A stretch of DNA of 64,000 bases from Rahnella victoriana (GTDB taxonomy: Bacteria > Pseudomonadota > Gammaproteobacteria > Enterobacterales > Enterobacteriaceae), in the NCBI RefSeq assembly GCF_004330295.1, contig NZ_SJOJ01000021.1, positions 1 through 64,000 on the forward strand, given 5' to 3'. The notes beneath the pieces are model-generated. The model was not told where the DNA came from, ran no database searches, and worked only from the letters and a program-made list of their open reading frames with translations. The position numbers and the translations under genes were made by a program. Of this stretch, positions 17,915 through 26,266 are shown piece after piece. Numbering within the stretch: the stretch's first letter is position 1; every line of letters begins with the position of its first letter.

Positions 17915-18817
17915 ATGAACGCGCTGCTTTATATTCTGGTGATTATTATCTGGGGCACTACCTGGTTTGCCATCTACCTGCAACAGGGCGATGTCCCGGT
18001 GACGGTGTCGATTTTCTACCGCTTCCTGCTGGCGGCGGTGATCATGCTGGTGGCATTGCTGGCAACGCGCCGGTTGCGACGTCTGGCGCTCAAAGATCAC
18101 CTGTTCTGCATGGTGCAGGGGTGCTGCGTTTTTTGCTTCAATTTTTACTGTTTCTATCACGCGGCAGCCTATATCACCAGCGGACTGGAATCGGTGATTT
18201 TCTCCATGGCCGTGCTGTTTAACGCCTTCAACGGCATGGTGTTTTTCCGCCAGAAACTGGCACCGGCGGTGATCCCGGCGTCGGTTCTCGGACTGGCAGG
18301 CATTATCACCTTGTTCTGGCATGATCTGAGCGCGGCACACATCGCGCCGGAACTGCTGAAAGGCATCGGTCTCAGCCTGCTCGGCACCTACGGATTCTCG
18401 CTGGGAAATATGATCAGTTCCCGCCACCAGCGCCACGGGCTGGATGTGCTTTCCACCAATACTTACGCGATGTTTTACGGCACGGCCGTTATGGGCGCAC
18501 TGAGCCTGATGCAGGGCGCGTCATTCGCCATCGATCTGACCCCGCAATACCTCGGCTCCCTGGTCTATCTGTCGCTGTTTGGCTCAGTGCTGGCCTTCGG
18601 GATTTACTTCACGCTGGTCGGCCGCATCGGTGCCAGTCAGGCCGCCTACAGCACCCTGCTGTTCCCGCTGGTCGCCCTGACGGTGTCCACGTCCTATGAA
18701 GGCTATCAGTGGCACATCAATGCGATTATCGGTCTGGCGCTGATCCTCATGGGCAATCTGGTGATGTTCTGCCGCCCGAACTGGCTGGAAATGTTCAGGA
18801 AGGCGGCAGTGGTTTAG
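17915..18817 (+). CDS. DMT/EamA-family transporter
   Basis: A 300-residue protein with ten predicted transmembrane helices arranged as two EamA repeats (about 1-140 and 150-290). The N-terminal IIIWGTTWFAIYLQ and the start of the second half, GTYGFSLGNMISSR, are typical of drug/metabolite transporters. The substrate is unknown; it probably exports a small metabolite. The ATG at 17915 follows GAGAAGG; an in-frame GTG 18 bp earlier is less suitable. It is divergent from the AraC regulator. Confidence 0.87.
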   Translation: MNALLYILVIIIWGTTWFAIYLQQGDVPVTVSIFYRFLLAAVIMLVALLATRRLRRLALKDHLFCMVQGCCVFCFNFYCFYHAAAYITSGLESVIFSMAVLFNAFNGMVFFRQKLAPAVIPASVLGLAGIITLFWHDLSAAHIAPELLKGIGLSLLGTYGFSLGNMISSRHQRHGLDVLSTNTYAMFYGTAVMGALSLMQGASFAIDLTPQYLGSLVYLSLFGSVLAFGIYFTLVGRIGASQAAYSTLLFPLVALTVSTSYEGYQWHINAIIGLALILMGNLVMFCRPNWLEMFRKAAVV

Positions 18818-19211
18818 GTTTAGATCAGGCCAGATAAAGAAAGGCTGTGAATATTGGAAGACCATTAATAATAATGACAGCTTCATATTACAGGTTCAGA
18901 TATTAGATAAGCAGGGCTTAAATCCTTATTTTTTCGCGGATCGCATTCCAATATCTGAACGACTTACTTTATTATTTAACGGTTACGAATTATTCCCCAG
19001 CGGTGTACACAGCACCGCGAAGCAGACCCTTTGGAAAGGACGCGCATCCATTATTTAAAACATTTAATCACTTCCCTATTAAGCGCCAGCATTAACGCAC
19101 TGCCTTCAATAATAAACTTCTGAAAATTACATTTTTACAACTCAATTAATGGATTGCCGGGACAGTGAGGCATAACGTGACGTTTCTCTTTTAAAAATGG
19201 AATTTATCAAA
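18818..19211. other. AT-rich intergenic region before the hcp island
   Basis: This 394-bp gap is markedly more AT-rich than flanking DNA. Its second half (from 19011) is the leader part of a 269-bp direct repeat shared with the second hcp copy. No reading frame worth calling is present. Confidence 0.6.
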
Positions 19212-19279
19212 ATGGCAATCCCGGCTTACTTATGGCTTAAAGACGATGGCGGCGCGGACATCAAAGGCTCAGTAGATGT
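19011..19279. repeat. 269-bp direct repeat, copy 1 (hcp leader)
   Basis: 19011-19279 and 19836-20104 have the same length and differ at about 8 positions. Each copy carries about 200 bp of non-coding leader plus the first 68 bases of an hcp gene. The identity ends abruptly inside the coding region, suggesting duplication of an hcp 5' module with independent evolution or replacement of what follows. Confidence 0.9.
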
Positions 19280-19412
19280 TGCAGGACGTGAAGGCTCAAT
19301 TGAAATTCAAGGTTTTGGACACTCTCTGCATCTTCCAACTGACGGGGCTACAGGCAAGATCACCGGCACGCGGATACATGCAGCGTTAGGTTTTGAGAAA
19401 GACCCTCAATGA
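19212..19412 (+). pseudogene. hcp: Truncated hcp (N-terminal 66 residues)
   Basis: MAIPAYLWLKDDGGADIKGS starts a type VI secretion Hcp protein, and the frame continues in Hcp sequence up to GTRIHAALGFEK before stopping. Full Hcp is about 160 residues, so the C-terminal half, needed for the hexameric ring, is missing. It could be a pseudogene remnant or the stub of an Hcp-effector cassette. The ATG at 19212 is chosen because it is the family start. A small membrane-protein gene follows 55 bp later. The intact paralogue lies 0.8 kb downstream. Confidence 0.8.
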
Positions 19413-19467
19413 TCGGGGTGCCGGGAACGTCACTGAAGGCTCACGGCATCATAAGAGTCGCATAAGG

Positions 19468-19713
19468 ATGAAAACTATAAAATGGGTGTTGGTTTCCGCT
19501 TGCTATGTTGTAGTTTTCTGTCTATTAACATTCATCTCAATGATCATAATCAACAGCATTGTTAGCGATGAAAATATACTCCGGCTTGCAAAGTTTTGGG
19601 GGATTTACGGAATAGAGGAAATTATTGACTTATACCTCCTCACCTCTTTCATCATCTCGTCCATAATTTCGTTGTTCGTCATTTACATTTGCTATAAATG
19701 GGTACAGAGATAA
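19468..19713 (+). CDS. Small two-helix membrane protein, possible immunity protein
   Basis: An 81-residue protein not recognised as any named family. Hydrophobic stretches at about 5-28 (VLVSACYVVVFCLLTFISMI) and 53-75 predict two transmembrane helices with a short periplasmic loop between. TAAGG lies close upstream of the ATG. It follows a truncated hcp, and small membrane proteins in that position are often immunity factors for Hcp- or VgrG-linked toxins. Here no toxin is visible, so it would be an orphan immunity gene. That role is inferred from context only. Confidence 0.6.
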   Translation: MKTIKWVLVSACYVVVFCLLTFISMIIINSIVSDENILRLAKFWGIYGIEEIIDLYLLTSFIISSIISLFVIYICYKWVQR

Positions 19714-20036
19714 TAACCATAGCCCGTGAGTCACTCCCGGGCTAATAAGTTCGTTGCAACACCTTTACTTAAAATCTCGCAATGGGGGATTTTAGAAGTC
19801 AAAGCGATAACCTGTGATTAGCGCATGCGTCGGGTAGCACCGCGAAGCAGACCCTTTGGAAAGGACGCGCATCCATTATTTAAAATATTTAATCACTTCC
19901 CTATTAAGCGCCAGCATTAACGCTCGCCCTTCAATAATAAACTTCTGAAAATTACATTTTTACAACTCAATTAATGGTATGCCGGGACAGTGAGGCATAA
20001 CGTGACACTTCTCTTTTAAAAATGGAATTTATCAAA
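19714..20036. other. Intergenic region between the two hcp modules
   Basis: 323 bp. A hairpin TAGCCCG/CGGGCTA (19720-19744) just after the membrane-protein gene lacks a T-run and is at best a weak terminator. From 19836 on, the sequence is the second copy of the 269-bp hcp leader repeat. Nothing else is supported. Confidence 0.55.
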
Positions 20037-20104
20037 ATGGCAATCCCGGCTTACTTATGGCTTAAAGACGATGGCGGCGCGGACATCAAAGGCTCAGTAG
20101 ATGT
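19836..20104. repeat. 269-bp direct repeat, copy 2 (hcp leader)
   Basis: The partner of 19011-19279, about 97 percent identical. It holds the leader and the first 68 bases of the intact hcp gene, ending at GTAGATGT. Conserved leader sequence suggests a shared promoter for both hcp copies. Confidence 0.9.
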
Positions 20105-20516
20105 AAATAATCGCGAAGGCAGTATTGAGGTGCGAGGATTTACCCATAACCTGAACATCCCCACCGATAATAATACAGGTAAACTGACCGGCACACGCAT
20201 TCATGCCGCAATGCTAATTGAAAAGGAATTTGACTCCTCTAGTCCTTATCTCTACAAAGCCGTCGCATCAGGTCAAACCCTCAAATCCGCTGTACTGAAA
20301 TGGTATCGTATCAACGATGCCGGCCAGGAAGTTGAGTATTTCATTATGTTCCTTGAAGGTGTGAAAGTTGTATCGATCACCCCTGTTATGCACGACATAT
20401 CTTCTGTCATCGGCACCGGGCATATTGAGTCAGTGCAATTCAGGTACGAAAAAATCACATGGAAATATTGTGACGGGAATGTACAATTTTCGGATGCATG
20501 GAACGAAAAAGCATAG
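20037..20516 (+). CDS. hcp: Hcp family type VI secretion protein
   Basis: A 159-residue Hcp, the usual full length. It opens with MAIPAYLWLKDDGGADIKGS and ends with the family's ITWKYCDGNVQFSDAWNEKA. Hcp forms hexameric rings stacked in the T6SS inner tube and is itself secreted, carrying small effectors in its lumen. No other T6SS structural gene lies in the window, so this is an orphan copy serving an apparatus encoded elsewhere. There is no C-terminal toxin extension. The start is at the second ATG of the frame (20037), as in other Hcp proteins. Base composition is AT-rich. Confidence 0.93.
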   Translation: MAIPAYLWLKDDGGADIKGSVDVNNREGSIEVRGFTHNLNIPTDNNTGKLTGTRIHAAMLIEKEFDSSSPYLYKAVASGQTLKSAVLKWYRINDAGQEVEYFIMFLEGVKVVSITPVMHDISSVIGTGHIESVQFRYEKITWKYCDGNVQFSDAWNEKA

Positions 20517-20545
20517 TCATGTTAGTTGCAAGGGGCGTAAGCCCC

Positions 20546-20875
20546 TTAATCATAAAGCCACTTACCGGCCCGCGCAGACTCAGCAAACATTTTTAATGTC
20601 AGTGGCCTTTTAGTCTGTTTCAAAGGTTTTTTGGTAAACCATTTCCGATAAAACCATTCCACTTTCCAGGGGTAGTAACTATTCCAGTTTAGTTTCGATA
20701 CATCTACACCAAACACTTCGTAATATTTCTCTATCGCTTCAATAAACTCAGTTGTGTCTAAAGCGTAATCCTGAAGTACAGTATCAATCTGGAGTGGGAT
20801 CTTCTTAAAATCCCATGTCCCGAGGGTAGATAATTCCTTGCGAAAAAATAACAATACGTCTTCGTCCGTTACCAT
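20546..20875 (-). CDS. DUF1493-like small protein
   Basis: A 109-residue acidic protein resembling the DUF1493 family (acyl-carrier-like helical fold): DTVLQDYALDTTEFIEAIEK and VFGVDVSKLNWNSYYPW fit the family's pattern of a helix after a LDxTE-like motif. The function of the family is unknown. Its ATG overlaps the end of the upstream gene by 7 bp, so the two are coupled. It converges on the intact hcp with a 29-bp gap. A partner or immunity role for the upstream membrane-associated protein is possible but unproven. Confidence 0.65.
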   Translation of the reverse strand: MVTDEDVLLFFRKELSTLGTWDFKKIPLQIDTVLQDYALDTTEFIEAIEKYYEVFGVDVSKLNWNSYYPWKVEWFYRKWFTKKPLKQTKRPLTLKMFAESARAGKWLYD

Positions 20876-21318
20876 ATTTTATCATTTCCGCGTGCTATTT
20901 TGTTGTAGTGCGACGTGGTTTTATAAGCGATTGTCGCCACATCACTGGCAATAAGAACCCAACCAACAACCGGTACAGCCCTGCCAACGAAGGCGCCCAA
21001 ATTGTTAACAAACATAGGCTTTAACGTTCTGATAGATTGATTTGTAAACGTTGGCAATTGAAAAGGCAATGTATAATTAAGATATCGCCTCGACGCTAAT
21101 GAAGCTACTGATGTCCCCTTAGTCGTTAAACCTATTTTCCCTCGTGTAGCGATAACTGGCTGACCAAGAATTATCAGCGCCATCGCGCCTAAATCAGTGA
21201 TCCCTCCAAATTGATCTCCAATTTCATCAAGAAATATCCAAAAGAAAAGCTCACCGGCTGAGATATTGCATACACCTTTATAAAAATACGTTCCCTTAAG
21301 TTCTTCTACCGTATCCAC
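20869..21318 (-). CDS. Hydrophobic-segment protein of unknown function
   Basis: A 149-residue protein not assigned to a named family. It has hydrophobic stretches at about 42-58 (LGAMALIILGQPVIA) and 110-132 (GRAVPVVGWVLIASDVATIAY), so it is probably membrane-associated, and ends in a basic tail. The start is a GTG with AAGGA 8 bp upstream. It precedes the DUF1493-like gene with a 7-bp overlap and lies beside an orphan hcp, in AT-rich DNA. A pairing as effector and immunity protein is one reading, but nothing in the sequence proves toxicity. Confidence 0.6.
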   Translation of the reverse strand: MDTVEELKGTYFYKGVCNISAGELFFWIFLDEIGDQFGGITDLGAMALIILGQPVIATRGKIGLTTKGTSVASLASRRYLNYTLPFQLPTFTNQSIRTLKPMFVNNLGAFVGRAVPVVGWVLIASDVATIAYKTTSHYNKIARGNDKIW

Positions 21319-21416
21319 TCGCTAAATCCTTATATTCAGAATGGATTTAGAATACTGCCGCATTCATAAGCAGACAATATGTCCTGTCACGTTAATCGCC
21401 ATCGACCGCTAAAACG

Positions 21417-21451
21417 AAAAGCCCGTAACGTTATTTTCGTTACAGGCTTTT
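21417..21451. terminator. Rho-independent terminator
   Basis: AAAAGCCcGTAACG/CGTTACaGGCTTTT with a 7-base loop lies about 45 bp downstream of the SDR stop codon. The run of T (minus strand) fits termination of the SDR transcript; it also separates the hcp island from it. Confidence 0.8.
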
Positions 21452-21497
21452 GCGAGCTGCATTCAGACTATTTATCTTTCAGGCTTAAACAGGAATG

Positions 21498-22238
21498 TTA
21501 AATAATCCCGCCATTCGCCTTCAGCGTCTGGCCGTTCACCCAGGCACCGTCGGGACCGGCGAGGAAGGCGACCACGGAGGCGATGTCTTCCGGCTGACCG
21601 AGGCGCTCAAGCGGTGAGGTTTTGGCGATGGTCTCCACCAGCTGATCCGATTTGCCGTTGAGGAATAAATCCGTTGCCGTCGGGCCGGGCGCAACGGTAT
21701 TGACGGTGATCTGGCGGCCGCGCATTTCTTTGGTCAGCACACGGCTCAGCGCCTCGACAGCGGCTTTGGTCGCGGCATACACGCCGTACGTCGGCTGATA
21801 TAACCCCACCACCGTCGATGAAAAGTTGATGATGCGCCCGCCATTGTGCAGATGTTTCGCCGCCTCACGCAGGGTGTTGAAGGTCCCTTTCAGATTAATG
21901 TCGATTAGGCGGTCGAAGGCTGCATCGTCGGTATCGGCGATGGCAGAAAGCGTCATAATGCCCGCGTTATTGACCAGCACATCCACGCCGCCAAACGCCT
22001 GTTCCGCACTGGCAAACATCCGGCTGACCGCCGCCGCGTCGCTGACATCCGCCTGCGCGCTGATGGCCTTGCCGCCTGCCTGCTCAATCTTGCTGACCAC
22101 GGCGTCGGCCTCTGCCGCACCGCGTGAATAGTTCACTATCACGGTAAAACCGTCCCGCGCCAGACGCTGCGCAATCGCTGCGCCGATACCACGGGATGCG
22201 CCGGTGACCAGGGCGACTTTCTGTTTTGATGAAGTCAT
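21498..22238 (-). CDS. SDR-family oxidoreductase (FabG-like)
   Basis: A 246-residue classical short-chain dehydrogenase/reductase. It has the cofactor motif TGASRGIG (residues 13-20), NNAG, the catalytic Ser in INFSST and the YxxxK pair in YGVYAATKAAV. The ending WVNGQTLKANGGII is typical. An Asn-Tyr-Ser-Arg after the second strand favours NADPH. It reduces a keto or aldehyde group on an unknown substrate. A LysR regulator is divergent, 119 bp away, with a nested inverted repeat between them. Confidence 0.88.
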   Translation of the reverse strand: MTSSKQKVALVTGASRGIGAAIAQRLARDGFTVIVNYSRGAAEADAVVSKIEQAGGKAISAQADVSDAAAVSRMFASAEQAFGGVDVLVNNAGIMTLSAIADTDDAAFDRLIDINLKGTFNTLREAAKHLHNGGRIINFSSTVVGLYQPTYGVYAATKAAVEALSRVLTKEMRGRQITVNTVAPGPTATDLFLNGKSDQLVETIAKTSPLERLGQPEDIASVVAFLAGPDGAWVNGQTLKANGGII

Positions 22239-22304
22239 GAGGTATTTCCTTTTGAGTTGTCCGGATTCATTGCTGCTGAAGAAAGCGTAGCCGATTGACG
22301 CTGC

Positions 22305-22338
22305 CGGATAATTACCCGATATTCGTTATCACTATCCG
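22305..22338. promoter_or_regulatory. Nested inverted repeat in the SDR/lysR intergenic region
   Basis: CGGATA (22305-22310) and TATCCG (22333-22338) flank a central GATA-TTCGT-TATC (22318-22330). It lies 20-53 bp upstream of the LysR start codon and about 67-100 bp from the SDR start. This is the usual place for a LysR autoregulatory and activation site. Confidence 0.45.
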
Positions 22339-22357
22339 AAAAAGGCGAACAATCATC

Positions 22358-23266
22358 ATGGATAAACTCGACAGCATGCAGTTATTCACCCGCGTGGTGG
22401 AACTGCGCAGTTTTACGCAGGCCGCACAGGCGCTGAACCTGAAACGCTCGAGGGTGACCGACGCGATTAAACAACTGGAGACGCGGCTCAACATCCGGCT
22501 TCTGCAACGCACTACCCGTCACGTCAGTCCGACGCTGGATGGCGAAGCCTATTACCAGCGCTGTCTGCGTATTCTGGCGGATGTGGAAGATGCCGAAATG
22601 GCCTTTGCCGGTGCGCAGCCGAAAGGGTTATTGCGGGTGGATGTACACGGTTCGATGGCGCGACATTTTCTGCTGCCCGGCTTACCGGATTTTCTGGCGC
22701 AGTATCCCGACATTGAGTTTTACATGAGCGAAGGCGACCGGCTGGTGGATCTGGTGCGGGAAGGCATCGATTGTGTGATCCGCGCCGGAGAGCTGAAAGA
22801 CAGCGATATGGTGGCGCGGCCGCTCGGTACGTTGCCGGAAATTACCTGCGCCAGCCCGGACTATCTGCAACGTTTTGGCATACCGGAAACACCGGACGAT
22901 CTCGCCGGTCACCGGATGATTGGTTTCCGGTCCAGTGCGACCGGTGGTCTGTTGCCGCTGGTGTTTCAGCAGCAAGGTAAACTGCGTGACGTTATGCTGC
23001 CGACCAGTTTGTCGGTCAACGGCGCGGAAAGCATGAAAGAAGCGGCACGGCGCGGGATGGGGATTATTCAGGTGCCGCATTACGGCCTGCTGGAAGATCT
23101 GGCGCAGGGCAGTCTGGTGCAGATTCTGGCGGATTATCCGGCCGGTTCGCTGCCGGTTTCCCTGCTTTATCCGCGCAACCGCCAGCTTTCGCCACGCGTG
23201 CGGGTATTTATCGACTGGATGGTGAAAGAGTTTGCGCGGCGCGATCCGCATCCGCTTACAACGTGA
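22358..23266 (+). CDS. LysR-family transcriptional regulator
   Basis: A 302-residue LysR regulator of the DsdC/CrgA-like branch, beginning MDKLDSMQLFTRVVELRSFT with a helix-turn-helix around residues 18-45 (AAQALNLKRSRVTDAIKQLE) and an effector domain from about 90. The ATG at 22358 is the family start; upstream in-frame codons are not supported. It is divergent from the SDR gene and probably controls it. Its last 11 bases overlap the 3' end of the convergent AraC gene. Confidence 0.9.
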   Translation: MDKLDSMQLFTRVVELRSFTQAAQALNLKRSRVTDAIKQLETRLNIRLLQRTTRHVSPTLDGEAYYQRCLRILADVEDAEMAFAGAQPKGLLRVDVHGSMARHFLLPGLPDFLAQYPDIEFYMSEGDRLVDLVREGIDCVIRAGELKDSDMVARPLGTLPEITCASPDYLQRFGIPETPDDLAGHRMIGFRSSATGGLLPLVFQQQGKLRDVMLPTSLSVNGAESMKEAARRGMGIIQVPHYGLLEDLAQGSLVQILADYPAGSLPVSLLYPRNRQLSPRVRVFIDWMVKEFARRDPHPLTT

Positions 23267-24161
23267 CGCCCTGCTGGCGGAGCTGGCCGATATCCTGCAA
23301 GGGCGGCGCGCCAAACGAACGACGATATTCCCGGTTAAACTGCGACGGGCTTTCGTAACCCACCCGAAACGCCGCCGTCGCCGCGTCAATATTGCCGCTC
23401 AGCAACAACCGCCGCGCCTCGAGCAGACGGATTTGTTTCTGATATTGTAGCGGGCTCATCACCGTCAGCGCTTTAAACCGGTGGTGAAGATTCGACACGC
23501 TCATGCCGACCGTTTTCGCCAGCTCGTCCATACGCAGCGGATGCGCGAAATTGGCTTTGATCCACTGAATCGCCTCACTGACGCCCTTGCCCTGATAATA
23601 CGACAGCAAATGCTGATAAAAATGACCGCCTTCGGGGGCGGTGATCAGCCGGTAGAAAATCTCTTTTTTCACCAGTTGCCCGAGCGCCTGCAAATCCTGC
23701 GGATGCTCAAGCAGGGTCACCAGCCGCAAAAATGCGTCGGCCAGACAGTCATCGGATTTTGCGACATAGGTGACGCTGCCGGATGTCGGGATCAACCGCT
23801 GATCGAGCTGCATGTCGATCATCAGATCCGCCATTTCTTTCAGATCAAGATCGATGCGGATCCCCAGATACGGAAGATCCGCTGATGCCTGCGTGACCTG
23901 CCCCGAAACCGGCATATCAATGGCGGAAAGCAGATAACTGCCCGCGCCGTATTCCACCACCTCCGTGCCGATCAGCACCTTTTTTTGACCCTGTAAAATC
24001 AGGCACATCGAAGGTTCCAGCATGCCTTTGTTCAGCGCCGTCGGATGGGTAAAGCGGATAAATGACAGCCAGGGCAGCGCCGTCGGGCAGGAAAGCTCTT
24101 CCGGCGGCAGGGTGGCAAAAGCACGCAACACGCGCGCGCTCAGGGATGTCATTAACGTCAT
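23256..24161 (-). CDS. AraC-family regulator with AraC_N domain
   Basis: A 301-residue regulator. The N-terminal AraC_N (type I) cupin-like region (about 25-180) includes MLEPSMCLILQGQKKVLIG and YLLSAIDMPVSGQV; the C-terminal AraC domain (about 200-295) has two helix-turn-helix units (MDELAKTVGMSVSNLHHRFK and AFRVGYESPSQFNREYRRSF). It starts 6 bp after the aldehyde dehydrogenase stop codon, with GAGTGAGG at the junction, so the two are an operon and the regulator likely controls the dehydrogenase. Confidence 0.9.
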   Translation of the reverse strand: MTLMTSLSARVLRAFATLPPEELSCPTALPWLSFIRFTHPTALNKGMLEPSMCLILQGQKKVLIGTEVVEYGAGSYLLSAIDMPVSGQVTQASADLPYLGIRIDLDLKEMADLMIDMQLDQRLIPTSGSVTYVAKSDDCLADAFLRLVTLLEHPQDLQALGQLVKKEIFYRLITAPEGGHFYQHLLSYYQGKGVSEAIQWIKANFAHPLRMDELAKTVGMSVSNLHHRFKALTVMSPLQYQKQIRLLEARRLLLSGNIDAATAAFRVGYESPSQFNREYRRSFGAPPLQDIGQLRQQGVTL

Positions 24162-24167
24162 AGCACC

Positions 24168-25589
24168 TCACTCATCGTCGATCAGGGTCTTCGGCTCAAG
24201 ATACGCTTCCAGCCCGTAAGTGCCAAATTCGCGCCCCAGACCGGATTGTTTGAAGCCGCCAAACGGTGCATCCGGCGCATCGTACATGCCGTTAACGAAC
24301 ACCCGCCCGGCCACGATTTGACTCGCCACCTCACGCGCCTGCTGACGGTTTTCCCCGCTGACGTAGGCCTGCAAGCCATACACCGTGTTGTTCGCCATCT
24401 GTACCGCCTCCTCAATGCTGCGATAGGTGAGCACTGAAAGCACCGGTCCGAAAATCTCTTCGCGGGCGATGGTCATTTCCGGCGTGACGTTCACAAACAC
24501 CGTCGGTTTCACGAAATAACCGCGGCTTAATCCCTCCGGCCGCCCTTCGCCGCCGCACAGCAGCTCCGCACCTTCTTCAATGCCCAGACGGATATAGTGC
24601 TGCACGCGGGCATACTGTTTTGCCGTCACCAGCGGGCCGATTTGCGTTTCCTCCTGAGTCGGGTCGCCGACATGGATATCCGCCACCGCGCGCAGCAGAT
24701 GCGTTTTCACCTCTTCCAGACGTTGTTCCGGCACCAGCAAACGGGTTCCGGCGATACACGCCTGACCGTTATTCATCGTACCGACCGCCAGCGCCAGCGG
24801 AATGGCTTTCGCGAGGTCAGCGTCCGGCAGCAAAATATTCGGCGACTTGCCCCCCAGTTCCAGCGTGACGCGTTTCAGGGTATCCACCGCGTCGCGGGCA
24901 ATGGTTTTGCCAACCAGCGTCGAACCGGTAAACGAGATTTTGGCGATATCCGGATGACGGGTCATTTCGGCACCCACGACGTCACCCCGCCCGGTGATAA
25001 TATTGAACACACCGGCCGGTAATCCTGCCCCGTGCAGACATTCCGTCAGCAACCGGGTTTGTACCGAGCTCAGTTCGCTCGGCTTAATCACCACCGTGCT
25101 GCCTGCGGCCAGTGCGGTAGCCATTTTATTGCAGATGAACCCGTAATTCGCATTCCACGGCGTAATCAGCCCGACCACGCCGAGCGGTTCCATCACCACT
25201 TTTGCCCGTCCCACCTGACGCACAAAATCATAGTCATTAAGCAGTTTTATCGCCTGTGAAAATGCACCGGAAGCCCGCGCTACCGTACCGCGCACCATCG
25301 CCAGCGAACCCCCGTATTCTGCGCTCATCACCGTTTCCAGCTCATCCGCCCGCGCCAGAACGGCATCGTGCAATTGCTGCAAATAATGAATGCGCTGCGC
25401 TTTTGTGCTGCGCGAAAACGCCGGATACGCCGCCTTTGCCGCCGCAATAGCCTGGCGGGTATCGGTTTCATCGGCCAGACGAACCTGCGCCGCGACCTGT
25501 TCGGTCACAGGATTAATCAGGTCCATCACCTCTTTGCCGTGCGGGGTAACGAATTCGCCATTAATATAGATTTGATTAATCTGTTTCAT
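24168..25589 (-). CDS. NAD(P)+-dependent aldehyde dehydrogenase
   Basis: A 473-residue ALDH-superfamily enzyme. The cofactor-binding FTGSTLVGK, the catalytic-Glu region LELGGKSPNIL and the nucleophile Cys in NNGQACIAGTRLLVPE are intact. It oxidises an aldehyde to the acid; substrate is unknown. A strong GGAGG precedes the ATG at 25589, so longer frames are rejected. It is followed by an AraC regulator in the same operon and divergent from a 163-residue hypothetical protein. Confidence 0.92.
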   Translation of the reverse strand: MKQINQIYINGEFVTPHGKEVMDLINPVTEQVAAQVRLADETDTRQAIAAAKAAYPAFSRSTKAQRIHYLQQLHDAVLARADELETVMSAEYGGSLAMVRGTVARASGAFSQAIKLLNDYDFVRQVGRAKVVMEPLGVVGLITPWNANYGFICNKMATALAAGSTVVIKPSELSSVQTRLLTECLHGAGLPAGVFNIITGRGDVVGAEMTRHPDIAKISFTGSTLVGKTIARDAVDTLKRVTLELGGKSPNILLPDADLAKAIPLALAVGTMNNGQACIAGTRLLVPEQRLEEVKTHLLRAVADIHVGDPTQEETQIGPLVTAKQYARVQHYIRLGIEEGAELLCGGEGRPEGLSRGYFVKPTVFVNVTPEMTIAREEIFGPVLSVLTYRSIEEAVQMANNTVYGLQAYVSGENRQQAREVASQIVAGRVFVNGMYDAPDAPFGGFKQSGLGREFGTYGLEAYLEPKTLIDDE

Positions 25590-25718
25590 GAATGCCTCCG
25601 GTGAATGAGCTTTCATGCTAAGACCTGTGCGCAAAACGGAGATAGACCATTACTGTGCAAGGATTGCCTGATCCTGCTGTCGGGGAACATTCAGAACGCT
25701 AACGATTGGGAGAAGCCG

Positions 25719-26210
25719 ATGACAACACCTGCTGTATTGCTGCATATCGGCAGCGAAGAGACGCTGGTTATCGTCAGAAATGAGGATAGCGAAGACAAGA
25801 GTTTGCCTTTGACGCTGGGTTCACAGCTGACCTCCGTGGGCTATTTCCGCCACACGCCGCCGACGCCGGATGAAATGGAAACCGCCATTATGGTGGTCGA
25901 AGACGAAGTGATCCGCATCCGCCACGACATCCCGCCGGGTGCCCGGTTGTTCAGTTCGGACAACGATATCCGCGCGCTGGCCCGCATTGCCGGTGAGGCG
26001 GAAAACGAAGTGATGACGCTGTCCCTCGACGCCGTAGAGCGCACTTTTGACCGGCTGGCGCTGGTAATCAACGGCCGCCCCGCGCAATTCGAAGGCATCC
26101 CTGACGGCAATGATTTCGCCGCCACCTTGCTGATTTTGCGTGAATTTATGCATCATCTGCAATTTGATGAAATTGTGGTGAAAGGGACGAAGTTTGAGAT
26201 GCAGAGATAA
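25719..26210 (+). CDS. Hypothetical protein, 163 residues
   Basis: Not recognised. The start at 25719 (MTTPAVLLHIGSEETLVIV) follows GGGAGAAG; the frame is open further upstream but without a start site. The chain is acidic, soluble and without signal peptide or membrane segments, rich in beta-type segments at the N-terminus (1-90) and helical after about 100. It is divergent from the aldehyde dehydrogenase, about 130 bp apart. Codon use is like that of its GC-rich neighbours, so it is probably a resident gene. A short hairpin (26229-26248) follows without a clear T-run. Confidence 0.7.
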   Translation: MTTPAVLLHIGSEETLVIVRNEDSEDKSLPLTLGSQLTSVGYFRHTPPTPDEMETAIMVVEDEVIRIRHDIPPGARLFSSDNDIRALARIAGEAENEVMTLSLDAVERTFDRLALVINGRPAQFEGIPDGNDFAATLLILREFMHHLQFDEIVVKGTKFEMQR

Positions 26211-26266
26211 ACAAATTAAGGCGAAACAGCAGCCCCGGATGGGGCTGTTAATCCGTTAGCCTGAGA

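Noticed and set aside
20037-20516. Intact hcp as an Hcp-toxin fusion
   Set aside because: It has normal Hcp length and ends at the usual C-terminus, with no added domain.
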